From assembly GCA_002345205.1 (NCBI GenBank), contig DDVI01000087.1, positions 1 to 64,000 on the forward strand: a stretch of DNA of 64,000 nt, written 5' to 3'. The number at the start of each line of letters is the position of its first letter. The first letter of the stretch is position 1. Made by a program: the position numbers and the translations under genes. The notes beneath the pieces are model-generated. The model searched no databases. It saw only the letters and a list, made by a program, of their open reading frames with translations, and was not told the DNA's origin. This document shows positions 1-8,941 of the stretch, piece by piece. The stretch is from Bdellovibrionaceae bacterium UBA2316. Lineage in GTDB: Bacteria; Bdellovibrionota; Bdellovibrionia; Bdellovibrionales; Bdellovibrionaceae.

Positions 1-164
1 CGATCGCGATCGGGATCATGAGGGTTTTTAATATTTAGAATAGAATCGTAAAGGGCTGCTAAAATATCGCTCACGCATAGAGCTGATCCAATATGGCCAA
101 CATTCGCACGGTAAGACTGTTCTATAATAAGGCGGCGGACGTGTTGAGGATTGATTTTCGACAC
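1..164 (-). CDS. Transketolase N-terminal subunit (partial, 3' end outside window)
   Basis: The reverse strand reads VSKINPQHVRRLIIEQSYRA followed by NVGHIGSALCVSDILAALY. This matches the start of split-type transketolase N-terminal (thiamine-diphosphate binding) subunits. The GTG start at 164 follows a strong Shine-Dalgarno (AGGGAAGGG), and an in-frame TAA lies upstream. Only about 54 codons are present. Split transketolases next to glycan clusters usually supply or rearrange sugar precursors, and the C-terminal subunit would be expected just outside the window. The family call is fairly secure; the substrate is unknown. Confidence 0.75.
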   Translation of the reverse strand, partial: MSKINPQHVRRLIIEQSYRANVGHIGSALCVSDILAALYDSILNIKNPHDPDRD

Positions 165-251
165 TGTGTTGAACCCTTCCCTAGAAAAGATTAAAAAGTC
201 ACTCGATTCGGGACAAGCTTACATGGGACGAATGGTTTTTTAAAGAAAAAA

Positions 252-2192
252 CTAATGGAAAAAATTAGATTTGAATAAAAAATTAAGGTTACCGACCCAT
301 TGACCAAACCGATCTGTACTCAAAAACGGGGTGATGCACCAGATGAAGCATATAAGAGTTATCCAACGGCGACCTCGAGCTGTTCCATAGCGACCCGAAA
401 TCATAAAAAATAAAAATAAAATAGCATAGTAAGGGATTTCAATGAGGCGAGTGAGCAACCACCCTTGAGCCATTGTATTTTTATCGAAAAAATCCTTGAT
501 CATTAAAGCACCTAAAAAACAGCCAATAGCCATGAAAATTTGGAACAGAAGTAAATGGGTAAAGCGAGGCTCTTTCTTGATAGAAATTGTTTTTACGAAA
601 ACGAATACCCCGAGTGCCAAGATTATACCATAGTAACCGATAAATGCCATACCCGACTGGCAGTGAGAGGTAGGCCCATCGCAACCAACAAAATGGAATA
701 GCTTCAATGGGTTTTCCATAGAGATCATCGAGCGACTTAAAATAGGCTGAAAATTAAAATATTTAGCTAGGTCCAATGTCGTTAAAACCCGTCGTAGGAT
801 AACAGTTGTTACGTTGCCTAGGGTCGTGCCGGCTATAATCAAAGTTGTGAAAATGAGAATTATTAAGTTTTTATGAACCGACGAAGCTGACCTAAGCTGG
901 TTCCAATCAACGAGGGCAATTAATGCTAAACCTGATAGAATAATCGCAACCAGCAGCAAAATGCCTTGAAAGCCAATGATAGGGGAATTGATAAGAGAGT
1001 AAGTTAGTAATGGCATTGCCGTTATGAAGATAAATATAAATTTGATATGTTTATAGGAGCGCTCAGCGAGCGGTATTTTTTTTATTGAGCCAAACAGCAA
1101 CCAAGCAATAGTTGTTAAAACTAAGGCTATTGTGTTGTGAATCGAAGTCATAAGTAAACCAATAATGAAAATTGAAATTACAAAATACCAAAATTTTTCA
1201 GACCTATTTTTGCTGGCTGTTTCTAGAATACCTACCCACAAAAATGGGATGATGGCAGCCAGACTACGGTGTATATGAAGCACATATAGCAAAGGATTTA
1301 CACCATCAAATAAAAGAAGGTATTTGGTAGGATTTAAAGCCGTTGTGCCGATAAAAAAGAAAGTTGTGCTCATTATCGAATACGAGCGATTTAGTTTGTA
1401 ATAGCGAAACAGAGAGTAAGTGAGGAAAATCATACTTAATCTGCCAACTACATTAAAAAACCAAAATAATATTTGAGGGTTTTGAATAGAGTTGAAGGTA
1501 TATAGAAGGGGATAATTATATAAAAGCTCGTCTGCATGTTGGTCTACCAAAGGTAGGTAAGAGCTAGTGTCGAGATTAGGTAGAGTTTGTTTTAAGTAGT
1601 TCAGAAAAAAAGCGGTGCCGTCACCAGTTAGGAAGTGGTAGCCCCATTGAATTCCTTGAGTAAAGCAAACCAAGAAAAGAATAATGACGGTTGAGACCTG
1701 CCAAATACCGGGCTTTTTGCGGTAAGAGAGGCTCTTTTTCAAGTCTACTTTTTGGATATAGATTCCAACAAAAGCAATTAGAATTTCCATAGCTACGATT
1801 AGTAGAGGGCTGACGCTGTGAGGAAAAAAGAAGGTGCACAGTCTTCCGATCGCGCAAAGGCTTAAATATCCAGGAACAAAAGACGCTATGAATTGAGTGG
1901 AAAAAGATACTTCGAGTTGTCGCCAAAACTGAAAAAAAAGGATGTATCCAAATAGCATTGTTACGGCGCTATTCAAGAAAAACAATGCGGCTATTTTTGA
2001 GGTGATAAACATGTAGGGCCATGGGTTAAATGCGTCCCCCATACCGGCTCCGATCGGAGTCGCGTTGGCAATTTCGATCCAGCTATGTGTCGGATCAAAA
2101 TATAGAAAAACACCAAAACAAAACAGAGCTAACAGAATCCAAGGTGAGTTAACTTTTATATTTTTAAATAGAGAATGTTTACCTTCATTCAT
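252..2192 (-). CDS. Polytopic membrane protein, putative GT-C-type glycosyltransferase or flippase
   Basis: A 646-residue protein made mostly of hydrophobic segments, about a dozen membrane spans from residue 15 to the C-terminus. One larger non-membrane loop lies near residues 185-240 and contains GDGTAFFLNYLKQ and QHADELLYNYPLLYTF. I recognise no signature that fixes the reaction. Its start overlaps the end of the upstream gene by 8 bases, so the two are translationally coupled. Size and company suggest a lipid-linked-sugar glycosyltransferase of the GT-C fold or a glycan export/polymerisation protein, but this is inference from context. Confidence 0.6.
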   Translation of the reverse strand: MNEGKHSLFKNIKVNSPWILLALFCFGVFLYFDPTHSWIEIANATPIGAGMGDAFNPWPYMFITSKIAALFFLNSAVTMLFGYILFFQFWRQLEVSFSTQFIASFVPGYLSLCAIGRLCTFFFPHSVSPLLIVAMEILIAFVGIYIQKVDLKKSLSYRKKPGIWQVSTVIILFLVCFTQGIQWGYHFLTGDGTAFFLNYLKQTLPNLDTSSYLPLVDQHADELLYNYPLLYTFNSIQNPQILFWFFNVVGRLSMIFLTYSLFRYYKLNRSYSIMSTTFFFIGTTALNPTKYLLLFDGVNPLLYVLHIHRSLAAIIPFLWVGILETASKNRSEKFWYFVISIFIIGLLMTSIHNTIALVLTTIAWLLFGSIKKIPLAERSYKHIKFIFIFITAMPLLTYSLINSPIIGFQGILLLVAIILSGLALIALVDWNQLRSASSVHKNLIILIFTTLIIAGTTLGNVTTVILRRVLTTLDLAKYFNFQPILSRSMISMENPLKLFHFVGCDGPTSHCQSGMAFIGYYGIILALGVFVFVKTISIKKEPRFTHLLLFQIFMAIGCFLGALMIKDFFDKNTMAQGWLLTRLIEIPYYAILFLFFMISGRYGTARGRRWITLICFIWCITPFLSTDRFGQWVGNLNFLFKSNFFH

Positions 2193-4134
2193 TTAGTTTA
2201 TTCCCAAAAAAACGTATGCGTGAAATGTCATCTGTAGACCAGTTTGCAAAATCGGTCCACGACCATTTTCCATAGAAATGGTCATTTGTTGAACGCACGC
2301 GCACTCTACTGCATACACAATTCGAGGTATCAGTTTCCTTGCAAACCCAAGAAATAGCAACACCTGTCGTACTTATAATTTCTCGTGACAATTCAACTCC
2401 GAAGCTTTGCTTGGCTTGATTGTATGAATCTTTTGATAGCGTTAGGCACATTAGACTATTTTTTTTTGCTAATCGCAAAGAGCTAGTCGCGGAATCTAAA
2501 AAATCGCACTTGATAGCTTCAGAATTGCAGTAGTTAAGGTCATTTGCGAGTGGTCTAAAATAGGGAATGCTTGTGTTGGATGGCCTCTTGGAGTTTCTTT
2601 CATAAAGTAACCAACCCGAAGGACCTAGCGACCTTGGATTTTTGAAATTTGCGTATAATGTTTCAAAAGCTTCTGGATATTCAAAGCCTGAGTAATAACC
2701 GTCAAACGGCCAAGAGTAGAGCGTTCCTTCAGGAACACGCAGTACGAAGTCAGGGTGAGTATTATTAAACTCACGTATACAATCAGCGCGGTTTGCTTTT
2801 AGGGAGCATGGTTGCATTGGTTCGATAAATAGCGATTTTATACCTAATTCTGAGTATAAAATTTGTTGAAATGGAAAAACGAAAAGGCGCCCATTTTTTC
2901 CAAACGTTTGTTCCTTTGTTTTTGTCGTAGCTTCCTTTAATGTCAAAAATTTTTCTTTAGGCATCCAAATGCCCCATTGCGAATTGTACATTCTATCGTT
3001 AGATGATTGAACCGAGGCAAATATGTTCTTCATGTGATTAAATGTATTAATGGATGTAAATTCGAAAAGGCAAAAGACAAGCGCTACGAGCCAAGAAGTA
3101 GTCCAAACTACACGTATCCGCTGCTTATGAAAGCGATAATAGCCAATGTGAATCATTGCCGCCGTTAGCAATATTACGAATGGATAGGCATAACCTAAAT
3201 GTACAGAGTCAGAACGAGATGTGGCAACTTTAAGTGCTGGGATGAGTGAAAGAACAATTCCCCATAATACCAGAGACTGGTTTCTCGGCAGAAAAAAAGA
3301 AAAAAGAAGTGCTGACGCTAAAACGACAAATGGAAAGAAAAAGTGTAAGGTTTTGAAATCAATCTTGGGATAAGGGAATCCCATGTCCCGGTAGGTGACC
3401 GGTGCATAAATTAAAAGTTCGCGCGCATATAGAAACGCCTCCTCTCTTAAAACAAGAACGCACAGAACGATTCCTAAGGCTCCCCAGCCTACAAGCTTAA
3501 AGATGCTTTTCAACGTCAAGCGAGCGCAAATGCGTAGAAAAATTAAATAGGAAGTTAAAACGGGTGCGGCAATTATCCCGGCCTCACCTGAGTAAAAAAA
3601 CAAAAAACTCCAAAGAAGAAAAATAACATTACGTGAACGAGAGGAGAGCTGGATGAGAGATAGCATTTCTAAAAGTAGTGGCATTATAAGTATTAATGCG
3701 GAGTAATATCTTAAGCCCCAAAACATAGTTGCATCCAAACCTGGATTAGCGATTGAAAAAGCACATAAGAGACAGATAAAAAATGCGACTTTTTTATTTA
3801 ACAGATCTCGAACCGTCCAGCGAAGTAGTAGAAAACAAGCCAGGCCTTGAATACACCCCATGAAAATACGCAAATGAATTAGCTTCCCACCAAGTAGGGA
3901 AACAACCTCTGAAAGTATACGCAAATAAAACGGACCATAGACAGTCGGAAAATCAGAGTATGGTTTGAAGCCTTCAGATACCCAGCGAGTGAGTTCTAAC
4001 CATATTCCCTCATCAAGAAAATTCGGAGGCAAAATCCAAAAATATAGGCTTTGGAAAAGGAATATGCATAGAATAATCGACCATTCCATGTAAGCAAAAT
4101 ATCTTTCCTTTGTAATCCGCGTACTCATGGACAT
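2185..4134 (-). CDS. GT-C-like membrane glycosyltransferase
   Basis: A 649-residue multi-span membrane protein. After the first span it has NFLDEGIWLELTRWVSEG, then YSDFPTVYGPFYL. An acidic pair in the first outer loop followed by a P-T-x-Y-G-P segment is typical of GT-C enzymes (ArnT/GT39/GT83-like), which take sugar from a polyprenyl-phosphate donor on the periplasmic side. The C-terminal 200 residues are soluble and rich in Cys. ATG at 4134 has AGGA about 8 bases upstream. The gene ends in TGA and overlaps the following gene by 8 bases. Donor and acceptor cannot be told. Confidence 0.62.
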   Translation of the reverse strand: MSMSTRITKERYFAYMEWSIILCIFLFQSLYFWILPPNFLDEGIWLELTRWVSEGFKPYSDFPTVYGPFYLRILSEVVSLLGGKLIHLRIFMGCIQGLACFLLLRWTVRDLLNKKVAFFICLLCAFSIANPGLDATMFWGLRYYSALILIMPLLLEMLSLIQLSSRSRNVIFLLWSFLFFYSGEAGIIAAPVLTSYLIFLRICARLTLKSIFKLVGWGALGIVLCVLVLREEAFLYARELLIYAPVTYRDMGFPYPKIDFKTLHFFFPFVVLASALLFSFFLPRNQSLVLWGIVLSLIPALKVATSRSDSVHLGYAYPFVILLTAAMIHIGYYRFHKQRIRVVWTTSWLVALVFCLFEFTSINTFNHMKNIFASVQSSNDRMYNSQWGIWMPKEKFLTLKEATTKTKEQTFGKNGRLFVFPFQQILYSELGIKSLFIEPMQPCSLKANRADCIREFNNTHPDFVLRVPEGTLYSWPFDGYYSGFEYPEAFETLYANFKNPRSLGPSGWLLYERNSKRPSNTSIPYFRPLANDLNYCNSEAIKCDFLDSATSSLRLAKKNSLMCLTLSKDSYNQAKQSFGVELSREIISTTGVAISWVCKETDTSNCVCSRVRVRSTNDHFYGKWSWTDFANWSTDDISRIRFFGNKLNE

Positions 4135-4155
4135 AATCTTTTTCCTAGTCGAGCC

Positions 4156-6117
4156 TTATTTATCATCTTTTACTATATACAAAGTAGTTCCGTAAACATT
4201 CAGTCTATTTGGAAATGTAGTATCCATAAACGGGATAATATCTCTTAGCTGAGGATAACCATTGGGATTGCTACTAAGAATATGGGTGTAATTTCCGTTA
4301 GTGATAACCTCCTTAAGAGCTTCTGAAGATTTAATTTTACTGAAATCATTCAACAATTGTGGACTGTACCAGGTAATTGTATCAAATTTTCCTTCTAAAC
4401 CAGTACTAAAAGGGTCCCCAAAAAGCAGGACTTTTGCCGACGATCCATGAGTCAAATTTATTATTTCTATTGCTTTACGAATAGGTATTACATTTAGTTG
4501 CTTTGATCTACTTTGAGATAGTTCATTAATTGGGAATTGACGGAGAAACCATAAAGCAGTCGGGAAAAGATATAAGTTTAGTCCGACAATAAACAAAAAT
4601 ACAACTTGTGAAAATTTCTTTTGAAATGTTGAGCTACTTGCCCAGCAAAGCATTAGTAAACCTGTTATGGGCATAATCGGATAAATATATCTGAGGTACC
4701 TTTGTTGGGTGAAAACTAGAATCACGTATACAAGGCAAACGACAGACATAATTATCAACTGACGTTGTCTGATGATAAATGGAACTAAAAATGCTAGGGG
4801 AAATAAAATATTTTGTATTCCAAAAGCGCCATTATGTGATTCCAAAAATGATGATGATTGGAATGTCATCGTAAACGGAGTTAAAAGATCGAAAGGCTTT
4901 AAATAAAGAATATTTGTGAAGTTTTCATTCGGGAAATAGGGAGATTTGAATAAGGCATTAAAGAAAGGAAAGATAGGATTGCCAGAAACTACATAAGCAT
5001 AAATATAGGGCGGACTTGCAATCGCTAAAGCAAGTATCGGGGCTAGCAACAAAGTATATTTACTAAATCGGTATTTTTTTTCTACAAAAAGCAAATACAT
5101 AGGGAACATTATTGGGTAAAATAAAAATCCGAATAGTTTTATTTGGGCTGTAATTCCAAGAGCCACAGATAAAAGAATCGATCGTTTTTGTATAGAAAGA
5201 TCAGAACTTTTGTCGACTACTATAAGAACTGACATGAGAAAGAAGTATGTCAGAGCGTTTTCGATAAACATTGTAACAGATTCGAGACCCGTTAAGGGAG
5301 TCGACGCAAACAGAACGCACGCTAAGAAAGCTACTCTTTTTTCTAAAAATTGGGATCCTAAATAAAACAAACTAATTAGAATTAAAATATAGAAATTAAA
5401 GTTAACTAATTTCGCTGCGGTTTCTCCGCCAAGAACGTAGCCAAGCGTATATACCCAATCAGCACCTGCCGGCATCAGTAGCGGAACAAATTTTTTAAAG
5501 TCGATTTGGATTGAGTGATTAAAGTTGATATGCGTTGGAAGCATCAAATGAGTGGTTAAGGCATCGAATCCTTTCTCAGGCGCTGCTGCGTACACAACTT
5601 GAACCAAAAGTATAAAAAACAAACTATGTAGAGAAATATAATCGAACGTTTTCAGCTCGATAGGTGTGCTAAATGTTTTTTTGGTCTTAGTGAATAACTC
5701 AAATAAATTTTCGCGTTTAAGATAGATGGGCAAAGCTAATGCTAAAATATAGAAAATTTGATAATTTATATCGAAGTATACCAAAAATGTGAGCGTAAAC
5801 AGAATTGAAGCAAATCCACAAAAAACAGTGAGTAAAAGGTTGAAAAACGTATCAGTGGGGCGTTTGAGAAGAATCATGCCGATCGCTAGCGCGGCGACAT
5901 TGATGAACAGAATAGTTAGAAGAGGTGTTAATCCACAAAAGAAGGAAAAAATGCCGACAAAGATGAAAATTGAAACATTGGTTCGAAACGTTTTTCTGCC
6001 GAGAGCTGCTACGAACCCAAAATAAACTACGAAAAGTTTCAAAACATCATGAAGCGAGTTAAGTTCCCAAAAGGTCTGTGGCGATAGAATAATTTGTTCA
6101 ATAAAAGTCTGAATCAT
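4156..6117 (-). CDS. GT-C-like membrane glycosyltransferase
   Basis: A 653-residue polytopic membrane protein, the first of three co-directional genes (spacing 21 bases, then an 8-base overlap). The loop near residues 180-220 reads EKGFDALTTHLMLPTHI, resembling the D-A-L-x-x-H-L-x-L-P loop of bacterial membrane glycosyltransferases that act on lipid-linked substrates. The last 100 residues form a soluble tail with GDPFSTGLEGKFDTITWYSP. The Shine-Dalgarno is weak. All three proteins are nearly equal in length (646, 649, 653), suggesting they act in one assembly route or descend from a common ancestor. The specific role is unknown. Confidence 0.6.
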   Translation of the reverse strand: MIQTFIEQIILSPQTFWELNSLHDVLKLFVVYFGFVAALGRKTFRTNVSIFIFVGIFSFFCGLTPLLTILFINVAALAIGMILLKRPTDTFFNLLLTVFCGFASILFTLTFLVYFDINYQIFYILALALPIYLKRENLFELFTKTKKTFSTPIELKTFDYISLHSLFFILLVQVVYAAAPEKGFDALTTHLMLPTHINFNHSIQIDFKKFVPLLMPAGADWVYTLGYVLGGETAAKLVNFNFYILILISLFYLGSQFLEKRVAFLACVLFASTPLTGLESVTMFIENALTYFFLMSVLIVVDKSSDLSIQKRSILLSVALGITAQIKLFGFLFYPIMFPMYLLFVEKKYRFSKYTLLLAPILALAIASPPYIYAYVVSGNPIFPFFNALFKSPYFPNENFTNILYLKPFDLLTPFTMTFQSSSFLESHNGAFGIQNILFPLAFLVPFIIRQRQLIIMSVVCLVYVILVFTQQRYLRYIYPIMPITGLLMLCWASSSTFQKKFSQVVFLFIVGLNLYLFPTALWFLRQFPINELSQSRSKQLNVIPIRKAIEIINLTHGSSAKVLLFGDPFSTGLEGKFDTITWYSPQLLNDFSKIKSSEALKEVITNGNYTHILSSNPNGYPQLRDIIPFMDTTFPNRLNVYGTTLYIVKDDK

Positions 6118-6179
6118 TTAATAATACCTATATCAAATCAGATAGTTGGTCATATAAGTTCAAGCTTGCGCGTCGCGCC

Positions 6180-6205
6180 AATTTCTATTGATGTCAATAG
6201 AAATT
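6180..6205. repeat. Perfect inverted repeat in divergent promoter region
   Basis: The arms AATTTCTATTG and CAATAGAAATT (11 bp) are separated by ATGT. It lies in the 142-bp gap between the divergent membrane-protein run and the deacetylase gene. No T-run follows on the plus strand that would make it a clear terminator. It could be an operator shared by both directions, or a cruciform. Confidence 0.55.
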
Positions 6206-6259
6206 CTTTTGAACCCAAAAATCGACTAGGATACTTAAAAAAGGATAAAGGAAAAATAA

Positions 6260-7075
6260 ATGTCCGTATTGTTAATGAGCTTAGATCTTGAGGATGCGCG
6301 CCTCCATTCGATAGATGGAATGAATTACCCCTCTCGCGTGGAGAAAAATACCGAGGCATTTATCAGTTTCCTTAAGACAAAAGAATGGCCATGTACGTTT
6401 TTTACTGTTGGAAACATTTTCGAGTCTTATCCTGAATTAATTAAATTAATACGTGATCAGGGTTTTGAAATTGGTTGGCACTCATCGCAGCATGAACCTG
6501 TTGCCTCAATTACTGAAGATCAATTCTACTCTGATTTAATGAAGGGGCGAGATTTAGCTAGTAAGTTTGGTATTTCGATGTTGGGTTATAGAGCTCCAAT
6601 TTTCTCAGTTAATCAAAGCACGCCGTGGTTTCACAAAACGTTAAAAAAAGCGGGATTTAAATACTCGTCTTCCATTTTACCTGCAGCAAACCCATTGTTT
6701 GGATGGCCTGAGTTTGGAGATCGGCCGGTAGTAAAAGACGATGTATTGGAAATTCCAATGCCTCTTGTGGATTTGAAACTGCTTAAAGTACCTTTTGGAG
6801 GCGTGTATTTGAGAACGTTTCCAAGCTCTGTTTTTAAATATGCTGTTTCTAATAGAAAAAATTCAAATCTTCCAATTGCGACTTATATTCATCCTTATGA
6901 TTTCGATAGTCAGCAAGAACGATACACGCATGGTGGAATCAATGGCAGCGCATTTTATAATTTTTTAATGTATTATAACCGATCAAAAATGTTGAATAGA
7001 ATTGAAAAACTAGCGCGCGCGTGCTCGGGATCAGTTCTAAATTATGCGGATTTTTATAGAAAACAAAAAGATTAA
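6260..7075 (+). CDS. Polysaccharide deacetylase (NodB domain, carbohydrate esterase 4)
   Basis: A 271-residue protein with the NodB motifs in order. SLDLEDA (Asp/Glu near residues 9-12) is motif 1. GWHSSQHEP carries the two metal-binding His residues. GYRAPIFSV is the R-A-P motif 3. ATYIHPYDFD matches the late His motif of the XDA/PEP-CTERM type of deacetylase. It removes an N-acetyl (or other acyl) group from a sugar residue, here probably in the glycan built by the surrounding genes. There is no signal peptide, so it would act in the cytoplasm on a lipid-linked intermediate. ATG follows AAGGATAAAGGA. A methyltransferase gene follows 13 bases downstream. Confidence 0.82.
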   Translation: MSVLLMSLDLEDARLHSIDGMNYPSRVEKNTEAFISFLKTKEWPCTFFTVGNIFESYPELIKLIRDQGFEIGWHSSQHEPVASITEDQFYSDLMKGRDLASKFGISMLGYRAPIFSVNQSTPWFHKTLKKAGFKYSSSILPAANPLFGWPEFGDRPVVKDDVLEIPMPLVDLKLLKVPFGGVYLRTFPSSVFKYAVSNRKNSNLPIATYIHPYDFDSQQERYTHGGINGSAFYNFLMYYNRSKMLNRIEKLARACSGSVLNYADFYRKQKD

Positions 7076-7088
7076 TTGAGGGGAACGC

Positions 7089-8021
7089 ATGAGAGATTTA
7101 GAGCCGGTCTTTATAGCTAATAGTCGTCAAGAATATGATCACGGAATGGAAAGTTTCCATTTCGAAAAGCTAAAAAAAATTCAGGATAGCTTAATATCTA
7201 AATCCTTATCAGAGTCTTTCTCTACCAAAGGCTTTTGTATTTGTTGTAATAAGTCTGTTCAATTGATTGTAGATATGAAGTGGGGAGGACAACTTATTGA
7301 CGGAAAAAGTGTACCGAATTGGCGAGAACGGTTAGAGTGTCCTAACTGCCATATGAATAACCGCCAACGATTGATTGCCACACTAGTTAAGCAATACTTT
7401 AAAGAAAAATCAGCGCCGGCATCGGTCTATTTTATGGAACAAGTGACGCCTATATTTAATTGGTCACAGACTAATTTTCCAAATCATAAAATCATAGGAA
7501 GTGAATATTTAGGGTGGAATTATAAAAGTGGTGATTTAATTAACGGAATCAGACACGAAGATGTTTTGAATTTAAGTTTTGAATCTGAATCATTAGATTT
7601 AATTGTGAGTAACGATGTATTTGAGCATGTGCCCGATGTGCTTCGTGCGTTTAAAGAGTGCGCGCGAGTTTTGAAGCCGGATGGAGTTATGTTAGTCACG
7701 ATTCCATTTTATTCATCACGTGTTGAGTCCGTAGAAAGAGCTAGATTTGATGAAAAAGGAGAGCTAGTGCATTTTTTGGAACCTCAATTTCACGGAAATC
7801 CAGTGTCAAATGAGGGAGCTCTGGTTTTTATTGATTTTGGCTGGGATGTTTTGAATATTCTCCGTTCTGTTGGTTTTTCCGAAACGGGAGTCGAAGTGTA
7901 TTCATCAGAAAGGTATGGTCATTTAGGTGGGGGGCAGATCGTGTTCCGAGTTTCTAAAAATAAGCATATTAAAAGTAAGAAAGAAAATTTTTTTAAAAAT
8001 CTTAAGAAACTTTTTAGATAG
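7089..8021 (+). CDS. SAM-dependent methyltransferase with N-terminal zinc-ribbon-like Cys cluster
   Basis: A 310-residue protein. Residues 50-100 carry CICCNKS and LECPNCHMNNRQR, a probable four-Cys metal site. Residues 165-215 are a class I methyltransferase core ending in LDLIVSNDVFEHVPDVLRAF and ARVLKPDGVMLVTIPFY, the Methyltransf_11 pattern. The glycine-rich SAM loop of motif I is weak (IIGSEYLGWNY). It has a strong Shine-Dalgarno (GAGGGGAA). Likely role: O- or N-methylation of a sugar or glycan terminus in this cluster. Its 3' end overlaps the convergent reductase gene by 8 bases. Confidence 0.72.
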   Translation: MRDLEPVFIANSRQEYDHGMESFHFEKLKKIQDSLISKSLSESFSTKGFCICCNKSVQLIVDMKWGGQLIDGKSVPNWRERLECPNCHMNNRQRLIATLVKQYFKEKSAPASVYFMEQVTPIFNWSQTNFPNHKIIGSEYLGWNYKSGDLINGIRHEDVLNLSFESESLDLIVSNDVFEHVPDVLRAFKECARVLKPDGVMLVTIPFYSSRVESVERARFDEKGELVHFLEPQFHGNPVSNEGALVFIDFGWDVLNILRSVGFSETGVEVYSSERYGHLGGGQIVFRVSKNKHIKSKKENFFKNLKKLFR

Positions 8022-8937
8022 ACTCTAAATCTACGAAGAAATTTTTGAATTCTCTATTTTTGGGAGTCCAGCCAAAAATAGATTTCATTTTTTCATAGGA
8101 ACCAACGACCTTTTTGATTTCATTGGCCCGCACGCGGTTGCTTTCAACTACAAATTGAACATCGGTTCTTTTCAAATGTATCGCGATGTTTTTTGCGATA
8201 TCCATAAGGTGATAGGCTTTTCCCGAGCATACATTAAAAATATCGAAATTGGATTTATAACTATTCGAACTCACCACAGTTTGAAAGGCAGTCATAAGGT
8301 CAGGAATCGTGCCAATGTCGCGATATAGGTCCAAATTGCCAACTTTAACGATTTTATCCGTAGTTCCAAGCTCTTTGATCTGATGATATATAGATGGGAT
8401 CAAGAAATCTCGGCTTTGTGAAATATGAGCATGATTGAATAGCCTTAAAATTGTTACTCGCATTTGGTTGCGTATTGAAAAGCCATTTAAAATATCCTCT
8501 GCTTGAAGTTTTGTCTCGCTATAAACATTTTTAATTTTAATTGGCGTTGATTCAGTAATTGCACTATCATCGGTAGGCATATCGTAAACATGAGCTGTGC
8601 TTGCGAAAATAAAATGAGGAAGATTGTTTTTTTGTCCGCTCTGCCTAATGGACTCCAGCAAAAATGATGTTCCAAGCGTATTGACTCGAAATGCGTCAGC
8701 AGGACTAGACTCACATTTTGGAGGGGAGCTTAATCCAGCAAGATGGACAATGACGTTTGATGATTCATCTGCGAGTTTTTTATTTAGAAAATTTGATGTC
8801 TGTTCTTTTAGAACCTCGAACTCAAGAATATTCCCGTTTAATACGCTTACTTGGTGTCCATCGGCGTTTAGCTGCTTCACAAGTTGGGTTCCTATGAAGC
8901 CTGATGCGCCAGTAACAAGAATGTTTTTCGAGCTCAT
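8014..8937 (-). CDS. rmd: NAD(P)-dependent sugar reductase, probable GDP-4-keto-6-deoxy-D-mannose reductase
   Basis: An extended short-chain dehydrogenase of about 307 residues. The Rossmann motif is NILVTGASGFIGTQLV, the FASTAHVYD serine strand follows, and the catalytic pair is in YSETK. The C-terminal NVCSGKAYHLMDIAKNIA and the R-A-N-E-I stretch resemble Rmd, which reduces the Gmd product to GDP-D-rhamnose. It sits 4 bases after gmd, which supports this. I prefer ATG at 8937, because the longer GTG start at 8949 would overlap gmd and adds only MTSI. GDP-fucose synthase or another deoxysugar reductase is a less likely alternative. Confidence 0.68.
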   Translation of the reverse strand: MSSKNILVTGASGFIGTQLVKQLNADGHQVSVLNGNILEFEVLKEQTSNFLNKKLADESSNVIVHLAGLSSPPKCESSPADAFRVNTLGTSFLLESIRQSGQKNNLPHFIFASTAHVYDMPTDDSAITESTPIKIKNVYSETKLQAEDILNGFSIRNQMRVTILRLFNHAHISQSRDFLIPSIYHQIKELGTTDKIVKVGNLDLYRDIGTIPDLMTAFQTVVSSNSYKSNFDIFNVCSGKAYHLMDIAKNIAIHLKRTDVQFVVESNRVRANEIKKVVGSYEKMKSIFGWTPKNREFKNFFVDLESI

Positions 8938-8941
8938 AATG

